Positions 34,554-43,707 of a stretch of DNA of 49,751 nt are shown in pieces (the stretch's first letter is position 1; every line of letters starts with the position of its first letter). The translations under genes were made by a program, and so were the position numbers. This stretch comes from Oscillospiraceae bacterium (GTDB taxonomy: Bacteria; Bacillota; Clostridia; Oscillospirales; Oscillospiraceae). The notes beneath the pieces are model-generated. The model was not told the origin of the DNA. It searched no databases and worked only from the letters and a program-made list of their open reading frames with translations. Location: contig JAISIK010000017.1 of the NCBI GenBank assembly GCA_031262065.1, positions 1 to 49,751 of the forward strand, read 5' to 3'.

Positions 34554-36713
34554 ATGGGAAAATCACTGGTACTGGCGGAGAAGCCCTCCGTCGGACGGGA
34601 ACTTGCCCGCGTGCTCGGCTGCAGGCGAAGCGGCGAGGGCTATATCGAGGGCGACCGTTATATCGTCACGTGGGCGCTGGGGCATTTGGTAACGCTCGCT
34701 GACCCCGACGTCTACGAGAAGAAATGGGAAAAATGGGATATGCAGACCCTGCCGATGCTCCCACAGACCATGAAGCTGGTAACGATTCCGCAGACGGGGC
34801 GGCAGTTTCGCGTGGTGCAGGGGCTGATGAAGCGCGGCGATGTTTCGGATTTGATTATCGCCACCGACGCAGGACGCGAGGGCGAGCTGGTTGCCCGCTG
34901 GATTATGGCGAAGGCAGGTTGGCGCAAGCCCACCAAGCGGCTTTGGATTTCCTCGCAGACTGACCGCGCCATCCGCGACGGCTTTGCAGCCCTGCGCCCC
35001 GCAAGGGATTACGACAATCTGTTTTACAGTGCGCAGGCGCGCAGCGAGGCGGATTGGATCATCGGGCTGAACGTCACGCGCGCGCTCACCTGCCGCCACA
35101 ACGCCCAGCTTTCCGCAGGGCGCGTGCAAACGCCGACGCTTGCCCTTATGGTAGAGCGCGAGCAGGAGATTCGGCAGTTTGTGCCCAAGGATTTTTGGGG
35201 TGTGCGGCTGAAGGCGGGCGGGATTTCCGCCACTTGGCGCGATGCCTCCGGCAACGGCAGGCTCTTTGACCGCACCCGCGCGGAAACGCTTGCCAAGCTC
35301 TGCGGCAGCGGGCAGTGCGCCGTCACGCAGCTGCGCAGCATGAAGCGGCAGGAAGTGCCGCCGGCTGCCTACGATTTGACGGAGCTGCAGCGCGATGCGA
35401 ACAAGAAATTTGCGTATTCTGCAAAGGAAACGCTCAATATCATGCAGGCGCTCTATGAGCAGCACAAACTTCTGACCTATCCGCGCACCGACTCGCGCTA
35501 TATCTCTGACGATGTAGTCGCCACACTCCCCGAGCGTTTGCGGGCGGTTATGGTCGATGCCTACAAGCCCTTTGCGCAGGAGGTTCTTCGCGCCCGCCCG
35601 CTTCGCACGAAGTATCTGGTCAATAACGCCAAGGTTACCGATCACCACGCGATTATTCCCACCGAGGAATCGCCTGAGCTGTGGCGTTTATCGGGGCCCG
35701 AGCGCAATATTTATGATTTGGTCGTGCGCCGCTTTTTGGCGGTGCTGATGCCGCCGCAGGAGTATGAGGAAGTCGAGCTGACCATCACCGCAGCGGGAGA
35801 ACGCTTTCAGGCGAAGGGCAAAACGGTCATCCATCCCGGCTGGCGGGCAGTCTACGGGCGCTCGAACGAGGAAGATGACGAGCCGAGCCTGCCGCCCGTC
35901 ACGCAGGGGCAACGGCTGCAAATTGCCTCCGCTTCCGTTACGAGCGGCAAAACACCGCCGCCGCCGCGCTACACCGAGGCGAGCTTACTTACGGCAATGG
36001 AAAAGCCCCACGCGCAGGTGGAGGATCGCAATTTGCGCAAGATTCTCGAGCAGACCAGCGGGCTGGGCACTCCCGCCACCCGTGCGGATATTATTGAGAA
36101 GCTCTTTTCCGCCTTTTATATCGAGCGGCGCGGCAAGGAGCTTGTGCCGACCTCGAAGGGGATGCAGCTCGTGGAGCTTGTGCCGCAGGAACTGCGCTCT
36201 GCGACCTTAACTGCGCAGTGGGAAGAGCGGCTTTCCCGCATCGCCAGAGGGCAGGAGAGCGATCGCAAGTTTGTTGAGGAAATGCGCGCCCACGCCACAA
36301 AACTGGTTTCGCAGGTGAAGATGAGCGAGGCAAAGTTCACCCACGACAACCAGACCCGCAAAACCTGCCCCGACTGCGGCAAATTCCTGCTTTTGGTCAA
36401 GGGCAAGCGCGGCGAAATGCTGGTATGCCCCGACAGGGAATGCGGCTACCGCAAGAGCGTCGTGCAGACGAGCAATGCCCGCTGCCCGAACTGCTTTAAG
36501 AAGATGGAGCTGCGCGGCGAGGGAGAGAATCAGATGTTTGCCTGCATCTGCGGCTACCGCGAGAAGCTCTCCGCCTTCAAAGAGCGCAGGGAAACGAGCG
36601 GCGCGGGCAAGCGCGACGTGGAAAAATACATGCAGCAACAGCAAAAGAAGGAAGAACCCGCCAACAGTGCCATGGCAGCGCAGCTTGCCAAATGGCTGGA
36701 GAAGAACAAATAA
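34554..36713 (+). CDS. topB: DNA topoisomerase III (type IA)
   Basis: 719 residues. TOPRIM domain with AEKPSVGRELA (8-18) and DAGREGE (105-111); the active-site tyrosine is Tyr309 in YPRTDSRYIS. The C-terminus carries two four-cysteine zinc ribbons: CPDCGKF with CPDRECGY, and CPNCFKK with CICGY. It decatenates DNA by single-strand passage. Zn ribbons are unusual additions in the Bacillus enzyme but frequent in clostridial TopB. Overlap of reading frames at the 3' end with the SPFH gene is minimal; that gene starts 12 bases later. Confidence 0.95.
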   Translation: MGKSLVLAEKPSVGRELARVLGCRRSGEGYIEGDRYIVTWALGHLVTLADPDVYEKKWEKWDMQTLPMLPQTMKLVTIPQTGRQFRVVQGLMKRGDVSDLIIATDAGREGELVARWIMAKAGWRKPTKRLWISSQTDRAIRDGFAALRPARDYDNLFYSAQARSEADWIIGLNVTRALTCRHNAQLSAGRVQTPTLALMVEREQEIRQFVPKDFWGVRLKAGGISATWRDASGNGRLFDRTRAETLAKLCGSGQCAVTQLRSMKRQEVPPAAYDLTELQRDANKKFAYSAKETLNIMQALYEQHKLLTYPRTDSRYISDDVVATLPERLRAVMVDAYKPFAQEVLRARPLRTKYLVNNAKVTDHHAIIPTEESPELWRLSGPERNIYDLVVRRFLAVLMPPQEYEEVELTITAAGERFQAKGKTVIHPGWRAVYGRSNEEDDEPSLPPVTQGQRLQIASASVTSGKTPPPPRYTEASLLTAMEKPHAQVEDRNLRKILEQTSGLGTPATRADIIEKLFSAFYIERRGKELVPTSKGMQLVELVPQELRSATLTAQWEERLSRIARGQESDRKFVEEMRAHATKLVSQVKMSEAKFTHDNQTRKTCPDCGKFLLLVKGKRGEMLVCPDRECGYRKSVVQTSNARCPNCFKKMELRGEGENQMFACICGYREKLSAFKERRETSGAGKRDVEKYMQQQQKKEEPANSAMAAQLAKWLEKNK

Positions 36714-36724
36714 AGGAGAAATTT

Positions 36725-37645
36725 ATGGGACTTTTTGTATTCGGCGTAATTTTAACACTGGTATTATTCGTAGCGCTTGGCTTCAAGCGGGGGAAAGTTG
36801 TGCAGTGGAAGCTCAACGCAAAGCAGCTCATCAGCGTCGTCGGCGTGCTGCTGATTGCCCTTTCGTGCTATGTATCCATCCCCACCGGGCACACGGGCGT
36901 TGTCACAACCTTCGGCAAGGTGGAAAACTACACGCTTGAGGCAGGCATACACTTTAAGATGCCGTGGCAGGCTGTTGTAAAGATGGATAACCGCGTGCAG
37001 AAGAGCACGCAGGAGCTTTCCTGCTTCTCTTCGGATATTCAGGAGGTCATGATGACCTACACCATCAACTACCAAATCAGCAAGCAGGATGCTATGACGA
37101 TTTACAAGACTATCGGCACAGAGTATTTCGGCACGGTTATCGCGCCGTGTATTACGGAATCGGTAAAAATCATCACCGCCCAGTATAACGCAGACTCGCT
37201 GGTTTCCAGCCGCGGCGAAATGGCGCAGGATATTGAAAAGGTGCTTTCGGAGAAGCTGCGCGCCTATAATATCGTGCTAGTCAGCACCTCGATTGAGAAT
37301 ATGGACTTTACCGACGCCTTCACCGATGCGGTAGAGGCAAAGCAGGTTGCAGAGCAGAACAAGCTGCGCGCTGAAACGGAAGCCGCGCAAAAGGTTGCAG
37401 AGGCAAATGCGTCGGCAGAAATCAAAAAAGTTGAAGCGGACGCGGATGCCTACGAGCTTCTGACCATGGCGGATGCAGAAGCCGCTGCAAACCTCATGGT
37501 TGCGCAATCCCTGACGCAGGAGCTGATTGCCTACACCTACGCGCAGCTGTGGAACGGCGAATTGCCGATCTATTACAGCGGCGAGGGCGGTGCCATCCCC
37601 ATGTTTGACATGGGCAGCCTCACAGACCCCACCCCGGGGGAATAA
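36725..37645 (+). CDS. SPFH/prohibitin domain membrane protein
   Basis: 306 residues. Two N-terminal hydrophobic segments (about 2-18 and 31-47), then an SPFH domain (about 48-220: PTGHTGVVTTFGKVENYTLEAG, FTDAFTDAVEAKQVAEQ) and an alanine/glutamate-rich coiled coil (about 205-270). Such proteins form cages or scaffolds in the membrane, often around proteases. AAAGGAG precedes ATG 36725. Confidence 0.88.
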   Translation: MGLFVFGVILTLVLFVALGFKRGKVVQWKLNAKQLISVVGVLLIALSCYVSIPTGHTGVVTTFGKVENYTLEAGIHFKMPWQAVVKMDNRVQKSTQELSCFSSDIQEVMMTYTINYQISKQDAMTIYKTIGTEYFGTVIAPCITESVKIITAQYNADSLVSSRGEMAQDIEKVLSEKLRAYNIVLVSTSIENMDFTDAFTDAVEAKQVAEQNKLRAETEAAQKVAEANASAEIKKVEADADAYELLTMADAEAAANLMVAQSLTQELIAYTYAQLWNGELPIYYSGEGGAIPMFDMGSLTDPTPGE

Positions 37646-37678
37646 AAAAGTGCCGCCTCCTGAAAAACAGGAGGCGGC
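37644..37678 (-). terminator. Terminator of the rpsF-ssb-rpsR operon
   Basis: 11-base stem (37652-37662 with 37668-37678) around five A; on the minus strand it is followed by ACTTTTTTATT. It may also stop the SPFH transcript from the other side. Confidence 0.85.
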
Positions 37679-37689
37679 TTCATGTTCAA

Positions 37690-37923
37690 TTAGTCTGCCA
37701 CATAGGGCATCAGGGCGATCTGACGAGCGCGCTTGATGGCGATGGTCAGGTGACGCTGATGCGCAGAGCAGGTGCCGGTCGTGCGGCGGGGCAGGATTTT
37801 GCCGCGCTCGGACGTGAAACGGCGGAGCTTGGCGACATCCTTGAAATCAATGCTTGTTGCCTTGTCAACGCAGAAGTTACACACTTTTCTGCGCTTACGC
37901 GGACGCATTCTATCGTTTGCCAT
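37690..37923 (-). CDS. rpsR: 30S ribosomal protein S18
   Basis: 77 residues, full length. Starts with a basic tail (RMRPRKRRK) and keeps CNFC and a later Cys, the zinc-binding version of S18. [21 protein letters not shown] is a family signature. Binds 16S rRNA together with S6, encoded in the same operon. Confidence 0.97.
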   Translation of the reverse strand: MANDRMRPRKRRKVCNFCVDKATSIDFKDVAKLRRFTSERGKILPRRTTGTCSAHQRHLTIAIKRARQIALMPYVAD

Positions 37924-37963
37924 AACGAGATCCTCCTTTTTAATACTCTGGTGGAAAGTTCAA

Positions 37964-38425
37964 TCAGAACGGAAGCTGGCTGTCGTCGTCCTCGATCATC
38001 GAGAAATCCGAGACCGGGGCGGGCGTGGGCGCACTGTAAGCCGGGGCGGAAGAGCCGCCGTAGCTCTGCGCGGGGGCATAGCCGCCGTCGCCACCGCCGT
38101 CGCGCTTGGAGTCGCCGAAGTAGACATTGTCTGCCACGACCTCTGCGCTGCGGCGCTTGTTTCCGTCTTTGTCGTTCCAGTTGCGAATCTGGAGACGACC
38201 GGATACCACTGCCATGCGACCCTTGGTGAAATACTTGCTGACGAACTCAGCGGTATTTCTCCACGCCACGATGTCGATGAAATCCGTTTCTTTTTCGCCC
38301 GTGGTGCTGTTGCCGAAATCGCGGTCAACAGCGAGCGAGAGCGTGACTACGGCGATGCCTGAGCCGGTACGGCGCAGTTCGGGGTCACGTGTCAGACGAC
38401 CCATGAGAACGATATGGTTCAGCAT
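37964..38425 (-). CDS. ssb: Single-stranded DNA-binding protein
   Basis: 153 residues. OB-fold N-terminus (MLNHIVLMGRLTRDPELR, FIDIVAWRNTAEFVSKYF, GRLQIRNWNDKDG), a Gly/Ala/Pro-rich tail (about 110-140) and the acidic tip DDDSQLPF that docks partner proteins. Between rpsF and rpsR, the usual bacterial order. Confidence 0.97.
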   Translation of the reverse strand: MLNHIVLMGRLTRDPELRRTGSGIAVVTLSLAVDRDFGNSTTGEKETDFIDIVAWRNTAEFVSKYFTKGRMAVVSGRLQIRNWNDKDGNKRRSAEVVADNVYFGDSKRDGGGDGGYAPAQSYGGSSAPAYSAPTPAPVSDFSMIEDDDSQLPF

Positions 38426-38437
38426 GTTGCGTCCTCC

Positions 38438-38734
38438 TTACTCTTCGACTGCGACAATGATGGAACGCAGGATGCCGTCTGTAATCTTGAAGACACGATC
38501 AAGCTCAGCGGGGAGCTCGGTTGCGCACTCACAATTCATCAGCACATAGTAGCCTTCGGGAAGATCGTTGATGGGGTATGCAAGCCGACGCTTGCCCCAC
38601 TCCTCGATATTCGTAAGAGTACCTTCTGCTTCAACCATCGCCTTGAACTTCTCCACGAGAGCAGCAATACCCTCTTCACCCTTTGCAGGGTCGATGATAT
38701 AGATGATCTCATACTTGCCGGAATTCTTAGCCAT
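38438..38734 (-). CDS. rpsF: 30S ribosomal protein S6
   Basis: 98 residues, standard size: YEIIYIIDPAKGEEG, the EWGKRRLAYPINDLPEGYYVLM core. The ATG at 38734 lies at a proper distance from AGGAGG; a GTG four codons earlier overlaps that site. First gene of the operon. Confidence 0.96.
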   Translation of the reverse strand: MAKNSGKYEIIYIIDPAKGEEGIAALVEKFKAMVEAEGTLTNIEEWGKRRLAYPINDLPEGYYVLMNCECATELPAELDRVFKITDGILRSIIVAVEE

Positions 38735-38814
38735 TGTTGTTTGCACCTCCTTTTGGACTTATGGCCGCCGGTCGCGCCGGCAGCAAGGATTGTCCGCATT
38801 TCGCGAACTGTCCT

Positions 38815-38843
38815 ATTTTACTGGAATTTCCCTGCTTTGACAA
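38815..38843 (-). promoter_or_regulatory. Promoter of rpsF-ssb-rpsR
   Basis: Minus strand: TTGTCA (38838-38843), 17 bases, TAAAAT (38815-38820). The leader of about 75 bases contains a GC-rich hairpin (GCCGG/CCGGC about 38769-38783) closed further out by GGAC/GTCC, possibly the S6:S18 autoregulatory element known for this operon. Confidence 0.65.
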
Positions 38844-38866
38844 CACATTTTTCTTTTTGATGGTTA

Positions 38867-38906
38867 TAAAATTGCCGCCATGAAAAACTTGTGTTTTCAT
38901 GGCGGC
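38867..38906 (-). terminator. Terminator of the peptidoglycan-binding operon
   Basis: 13-base stem GCCGCCATGAAAA (38874-38886) with its complement (38894-38906); on the minus strand followed by AATTTTAT. Confidence 0.85.
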
Positions 38907-38924
38907 TGCTTGGAATTGGGGCGG

Positions 38925-39485
38925 TCACGGCGTGTGTTTCTGCGTGACTCTGACGGGAAAGTCTCCCGTACCGTCGTGGACAGTCAGGAAATACACCCGC
39001 GTCAGTTCCGCCCATGTGGGTTTATCGACCACGCCTGTGATGGGAAGCCCGCCGCAGGATTGTAGCCAGCGCACGGCTTCTTCGGTCGCAGAATCATACT
39101 TGCCGTGCGAGGGACAGGGCGGCGTATTCACGTAGTGCTTGCCAAGCCCTTGAAACAGCGCCTGAATCAACAGCGTGTGGGTATTGTCCTCACCGGGATT
39201 GATGGTTTGATAGGGGCTCAATACAATCTGCAGCGGCGCTGCGGGGTCATACTGGATGGTGATATGCCGATAGGCGATTTCCAGCGCCTCCCACGTGGCA
39301 TAGTCCACTTCACCCGTCATGGGCAGCTCGTTTTGGCGCTGGAAAACGAGGACTGCGTTGCGCGTTTTCGGCCCGTAAATCCCGTCGGGCACGATGGGGT
39401 TTGGCGCGCCATCTTGCTGGGCGAGCGCCCGAAGGATGAATTGCAGCGTGCGAATGCGTGTCTCGGGAACGGTGACTATAGCCAT
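38925..39485 (-). CDS. Peptidoglycan-binding domain protein
   Basis: 186 residues made of two PG_binding_1 units: about 10-75 (VPDGIYGPKTRNAVLVFQRQ, then GEVDYATWEAL) and about 100-170 (GKYDSATEEAVRWLQS, then GVVDKPTWAELTRVY). No catalytic domain and no signal peptide. It overlaps the preceding gene by 10 bases and is the third gene of an operon whose proteins share these units; a role on the spore or cell-wall surface is inferred. Confidence 0.85.
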   Translation of the reverse strand: MAIVTVPETRIRTLQFILRALAQQDGAPNPIVPDGIYGPKTRNAVLVFQRQNELPMTGEVDYATWEALEIAYRHITIQYDPAAPLQIVLSPYQTINPGEDNTHTLLIQALFQGLGKHYVNTPPCPSHGKYDSATEEAVRWLQSCGGLPITGVVDKPTWAELTRVYFLTVHDGTGDFPVRVTQKHTP

Positions 39486-40897
39486 GTGGGCGTTCCTCCT
39501 CCGAAATCCGTGTCACCCTCGCGCAGCGTTTGCGTCGCAGCCTGCGCGAGGTAGGAATTGTTTGTAAAGATGAGCTGGTCAACTGCGACAACGATTGCAG
39601 CGACGGTTTCCGGGGTCAATTCGCCCGTAACCTCCAAGCCGGACAGTTCCTGCACGACCCGCAGCGCATTGCGGGTTGCCTCGTCGAGCTGCCCGGTGAC
39701 TGCCACGTTTGCCAGCCTCGGATTCACGGGGCCGAGGCGATCGCGCAGAAGGCGCTGAACCTCGCGGATATTTTCCGGGGTTTCCACGGCATGCGGCGGT
39801 GTGAAGGTGCGCGTTTGGTGCACGACGTTGTACTGAATGCCTGCATAGCGGTCGTAAATCAGCTGCCACGTGCGCGCATTGACAACGCCGTCATCGGGAA
39901 TCCCGGCAAAGCGCTGGAAGGCAATGACCGCCGCGCGGGTATTTTGCCCGAAGATGCCGTCAATTGTAATCGGCGCGACATTGGGGATATACCTTGACAG
40001 CGTCACAAGCATATACTGCAGAATCCGCACGCTTTCTCCGCGCGCGCCGACAACCATGGGTTCGGTAAGCTGCCAGGAGTAGCCCGAAAAGGCATGCCCC
40101 TGCGATTCCAGCTCGCCGAGTTTGGTTACCGCCATATAGAGGCGCACAAGCTGATACCATGTGCTTTTTCCGACAATGCCGTCGGCTGTGAGCGAGAAGA
40201 CGCGCTGGAATGCCATAACGGCAGCCTCGGTTTGCTGACCGAAAATGCCGTCAACGGGGTCAATTTTCGGAAGCGCGGGGTAGTTGACCGCAATGCGGTT
40301 GAGCATAGCCTGAATGAAAACGACCTGCTCGCCCTGCGAACCAAGCTGAAAGGGTGTGCCGGGGTAGGAGGGTGTGTAGGCAAGCATCGGCGCGTTGAGC
40401 ACGATTTCTACGTCAGTTCCGTAGTAATACTGCAAAATTTGCAAGGCGTCGAGTCCGTCCTGCGCAAGCTCCTGCGAGCCCCATTGGCTCAGACCGTTGC
40501 AGGTGGCGGTTGTGCCGTTGCAGAATTTCGCCGCCAAGGGTTCGACAAAGCCGATTCTGCGCAGATAATCGTTGAATACCCTATCGACAATCCGCTCGAT
40601 GGTGTCGAAAAAACTTCTGCCGTTGATGAACTTCTGGTCAATGCCTGTGGAGGAGGTAATGTCAAAATTATAGCCGCGGCTGCGGTAATACTCCGTGTAG
40701 ACGCGGTTGAGGGCAAAGGAGATGATGGCAAGGATATTCGCCAGAAGCGCGGCCTCATCCCAAGTGGGGTAGATTTCGCTGGAGGCGACGTTCTTTACGT
40801 AATCGATGAATTCTACCGTAACATTTGCAGCGCCGTCCGAGGGCGAACCGAGATGCACGGTGATGTATGTAGGGACGTACGGAATGACCATCACCAT
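39476..40897 (-). CDS. SpoIID-like domain protein with three peptidoglycan-binding units
   Basis: 473 residues. The N-terminal part (about 1-160) resembles the SpoIID/LytB fold: YVKNVASSEIYPTWDEAAL, then FALNRVYTEYYRSRGYNFDITSS. It is followed by three PG_binding_1 units (about 190-260, 280-350, 372-440), each with the GIFGQ.T.AAV..FQR-type core. SpoIID enzymes cleave glycan strands in engulfment, but I cannot confirm catalytic residues. No signal peptide is visible, unlike a classical exported enzyme, which would fit a protein made in the mother cell and deposited on the spore. Overlaps the next gene by 10 bases. Confidence 0.75.
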   Translation of the reverse strand: MVMVIPYVPTYITVHLGSPSDGAANVTVEFIDYVKNVASSEIYPTWDEAALLANILAIISFALNRVYTEYYRSRGYNFDITSSTGIDQKFINGRSFFDTIERIVDRVFNDYLRRIGFVEPLAAKFCNGTTATCNGLSQWGSQELAQDGLDALQILQYYYGTDVEIVLNAPMLAYTPSYPGTPFQLGSQGEQVVFIQAMLNRIAVNYPALPKIDPVDGIFGQQTEAAVMAFQRVFSLTADGIVGKSTWYQLVRLYMAVTKLGELESQGHAFSGYSWQLTEPMVVGARGESVRILQYMLVTLSRYIPNVAPITIDGIFGQNTRAAVIAFQRFAGIPDDGVVNARTWQLIYDRYAGIQYNVVHQTRTFTPPHAVETPENIREVQRLLRDRLGPVNPRLANVAVTGQLDEATRNALRVVQELSGLEVTGELTPETVAAIVVAVDQLIFTNNSYLAQAATQTLREGDTDFGGGTPTWL

Positions 40898-40900
40898 ACG

Positions 40901-41290
40901 CTATAACTCCTGCGGCGGAATGATGAAAACTTCCGTGGTATTCTTCGGCTCGAGGGATTCGCCGAGGGGGATTAACATGAGCTGCTGGTCGGTGGTGACG
41001 CCGGGGAAAATCTGGACATTTTCCACAATGATGCGCTCGTAGCCGATATGGCTTGCGGTGAGGTTGACCGTTGCGTTGGGATTTTCCATGCCGGGGCGAA
41101 GGCTTTCCTGCAAATCGGGCGCGGGCACGGGAATGGGCGGAATGCGCCCGCTTTCGTTCGTGAAGCGGCTGCCGAGCAATTCCGTATGACCCTCGGTGTT
41201 GGTTCGGGTGAGCGCGATTGCAACACCGGCAACGGGAATGACTGCGTTCGATGTAAATGCACGGACGGTGAGATAACCGTTTTCTGCCAT
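40901..41290 (-). CDS. Carboxypeptidase-regulatory-like (beta sandwich) domain protein
   Basis: 129 residues, almost entirely beta: LTVRAFTSNAVIPVAGVAIALTR, then the TNESGRI turn and a final strand block. The pattern of a seven-stranded sandwich with a Gly-rich turn is that of carboxypeptidase regulatory or Cna-B-like domains. AGGAGG before the start; the stop is three bases before the SpoIID-like gene. It is probably a structural partner of the two peptidoglycan-binding proteins encoded after it. Confidence 0.75.
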   Translation of the reverse strand: MAENGYLTVRAFTSNAVIPVAGVAIALTRTNTEGHTELLGSRFTNESGRIPPIPVPAPDLQESLRPGMENPNATVNLTASHIGYERIIVENVQIFPGVTTDQQLMLIPLGESLEPKNTTEVFIIPPQEL

Positions 41291-41347
41291 AGAGCACCTC
41301 CTATATCAATATGGTTCAGTCTATGCATTTGGGCAGAAAATCGTGAA

Positions 41348-41369
41348 CGCCCGCCGATTTCGGCGGGCG
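41348..41369 (-). terminator. Hairpin after argS
   Basis: 10-base stem CGCCCGCCGA (41348-41357) with TCGGCGGGCG (41360-41369); on the minus strand followed by TTCACGATTTTC, a weak T-run. Confidence 0.65.
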
Positions 41370-41387
41370 CTCCATATTTATGCTTTC

Positions 41388-43136
41388 CTACATTTTGTCG
41401 GGGGCTTCAAAGCCCAGCAGGTCGATGCAGGTTTCCAAGGCGCGCTTTGCAAGGGCGATAAGGGCGATATAGCTTTGCTTTTTCGCCTCGTCCGGCTCGG
41501 ACAAAATGCGCGTCTCGTGGTAGAATTTATTCACCGCAACCGCCAAATCATAGCCGTAGGCGCAAAGCACATGCGGCGCGCTGTCGCGGTAGGAGGCCTG
41601 CAGCTGCTCCGGCAACTGCGCAAGCGTGAGCTGCAGCGCCTTCTGCGCGGGGTTGTCCGCCTCGCAGATTTGCAAGTGCGCATAGTCGCCGCAGCGGGCA
41701 AGAATCGACTTGATGCGCACAATGGTGTACAGCAGATACGGGCCGGTGTTTCCCTCGAAGGAGGCGAAGCGTTCCATATCGAACACATAGTCTTTGGTGG
41801 CAAGGTTCGACAAATCGCCGTATTTCAGCGCGGCAATGGCGATGATGCCGGCGGTTTTGCCGCCGTCGCTGACGGTCTGGTTGTCCGCAATTTTCTGCGC
41901 GATGAACTGCGTGATTTCGGAAATCAGGCGCTCTAGGCGCATCACGCCGCCCTCGCGGGTTTTGAAGGGCTTGCCGTCCTTGCCGTTCATCGTGCCGAAG
42001 CCGATGTGCTGCAAGACGGTCGATTCCGGCACGATGCCCGCGATACGCGCAGCGCGGAAGACCTGCTCGAAATGCAGACTCTGCCGCTTATCGGTCAGGT
42101 AGAGCACCTTGTCGGGGCTGAAATCCTCCATACGCTGGACAAGCGTCGCCAAATCGGTTGTGGCGTACAGGGTTGCGCCGTCGCGCTTGACCAAAATGCA
42201 GGGCGGGAGCTCCTCGCGGTCGTCCTCCCGCGCAACCGAAATTACCTGTGCGCCCTCGCTTTGGGTCAGAACGCCCTTTGCTTCCATATCGGCAAGCATG
42301 GGCGCAATATACGGCTGCGCATCGCTCTCGCCCATCCAAATATCAAAGCTGACATGGAGATTTTCGTAATTTTTCTTCAGGTCAGCCACGGAAACGCGCA
42401 TAATATGCAGCCACAGCGCCGTGTAGCCGCGCACGCCGTTTTGCAATTTATAGGTTGCGGCATGCGCGCGCGCTGCGAAATCCGCATCAATCTTCGATTT
42501 TGCGCTGGCTGCGGGATAAATCTCTTCAAGCTCCGTGATGGTAAAAGGGGCGTCGGCGGGATATTCGCCCGCATACGACTCGTCGAAATAGGGAAGTTCC
42601 GGCTGCCGCTCTTGCAGCGCGGTGATAATCAGACCCATTTGCAAGCCCCAGTCGCCCAAGTGCACGTCGCCGATGACCGTATCGCCGAAATAGCGGTAGA
42701 TGCGCTTGATGCTCTCGCCGATGATGGCGGAGCGCAGATGCCCGATATGCAGCGGCTTTGCCACATTCGGCCCGCCGTAGTCCAAAACGACCCTGCGCGG
42801 CGCGGGCGAAGGCGCTGCGAACTTGTCCGCCACGCGCAGAGCCTCCAAGTGCTGCGAAAGCACCGCAGGGGAAACGCGCAGGTTAATAAAGCCCGGCGCA
42901 ACCGCCGAAACTTCGGAAAACACCGCGCAGGACGCCAGCTGCGCAACGACTTCTTGCGCAATCGCAAGCGGTGCTTTGCGGTGAATTTTAGCCAAGGGCA
43001 TTGCGCCGTTACACTGAAATTCGCACAGGTCAGGGCGGCTCGAAACGCTTACCGTAACGGCAGCGTCTGCAAAACCTGCAGCTGCGAAGGCGCTTTGTAC
43101 CTGCGCTGATAGAAGCGCAATCAGTGTTTTCATCAT
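41388..43136 (-). CDS. argS: Arginyl-tRNA synthetase
   Basis: 582 residues. N-terminal Add-1 tRNA-binding domain, class I core with GGPNVAKPLHIGHLRS (HIGH motif), and the degenerate KMSKS region where FGTMNGKDGKPFKTR stands, typical of ArgRS. C-terminal anticodon-binding helices with LPEQLQASYRDSAPHVL. Charges tRNA-Arg. Start 43136 chosen from AAAGGAG eight bases upstream. Confidence 0.96.
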   Translation of the reverse strand: MMKTLIALLSAQVQSAFAAAGFADAAVTVSVSSRPDLCEFQCNGAMPLAKIHRKAPLAIAQEVVAQLASCAVFSEVSAVAPGFINLRVSPAVLSQHLEALRVADKFAAPSPAPRRVVLDYGGPNVAKPLHIGHLRSAIIGESIKRIYRYFGDTVIGDVHLGDWGLQMGLIITALQERQPELPYFDESYAGEYPADAPFTITELEEIYPAASAKSKIDADFAARAHAATYKLQNGVRGYTALWLHIMRVSVADLKKNYENLHVSFDIWMGESDAQPYIAPMLADMEAKGVLTQSEGAQVISVAREDDREELPPCILVKRDGATLYATTDLATLVQRMEDFSPDKVLYLTDKRQSLHFEQVFRAARIAGIVPESTVLQHIGFGTMNGKDGKPFKTREGGVMRLERLISEITQFIAQKIADNQTVSDGGKTAGIIAIAALKYGDLSNLATKDYVFDMERFASFEGNTGPYLLYTIVRIKSILARCGDYAHLQICEADNPAQKALQLTLAQLPEQLQASYRDSAPHVLCAYGYDLAVAVNKFYHETRILSEPDEAKKQSYIALIALAKRALETCIDLLGFEAPDKM

Positions 43137-43200
43137 TCCGAGTACTCCTTTGCAAAAAGGCATCATTTGGAACAATGATAACAGAAAGTGCGGCGCAAGT

Positions 43201-43707
43201 CTACAGATATTTTGCGCAAAGCGCCGCCATCACAAAGCCGGTGAGGTCGGCAATCAGGGCTGCGGGTATTGCGTAGCGCGTCTTTTTTACGCCCGCAGCG
43301 CCGAAATAGACCGAGATGGTGTAAAAAGTGGTTTCCGTGCTTCCGAGCATAATCGCTGCGGTGCGCCCGATGAGCGAATCCGCGCCGTAGGTCAGCATCA
43401 AATCCGAACCGACCGCCAAGGCGGCGCTTCCCGAAAAGGGGCGAATGAGCACCAAAGGCAGCGTTTCTGCGGGGATGCCCACCACGCGCGAGAGCGGCGC
43501 GAGCAGCTGCGTGAGAAGGTCAATGGCGCCCGACGCGCGGAGCATATGCACGGCGGTCAGCAGCATCACAAGCGCGGGGACAATGGAAGCGATGAGCTTC
43601 AGCCCGTCGCGCCCGCCGTCTAAGAGCGCAGAATATACATCCTGCTTTCTTGCCAGCGCAAAGATGGAAACGCCGATCATAATCAGCGGAATCAGTAAAT
43701 CAAGCAT
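43201..43707 (-). CDS. spmB: Spore maturation protein B
   Basis: 168 residues with several hydrophobic helices of the nucleoside-recognition (Gate) family: LLDGGRDGLKLIASIVPALVML, IRPFSGSAAL, GSTETTFYTISVYFGAAGVKK. SpmA and SpmB are needed for spore core dehydration in B. subtilis. It overlaps the spmA stop by eight bases; the start at 43707 keeps the family length. Confidence 0.94.
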   Translation of the reverse strand: MLDLLIPLIMIGVSIFALARKQDVYSALLDGGRDGLKLIASIVPALVMLLTAVHMLRASGAIDLLTQLLAPLSRVVGIPAETLPLVLIRPFSGSAALAVGSDLMLTYGADSLIGRTAAIMLGSTETTFYTISVYFGAAGVKKTRYAIPAALIADLTGFVMAALCAKYL

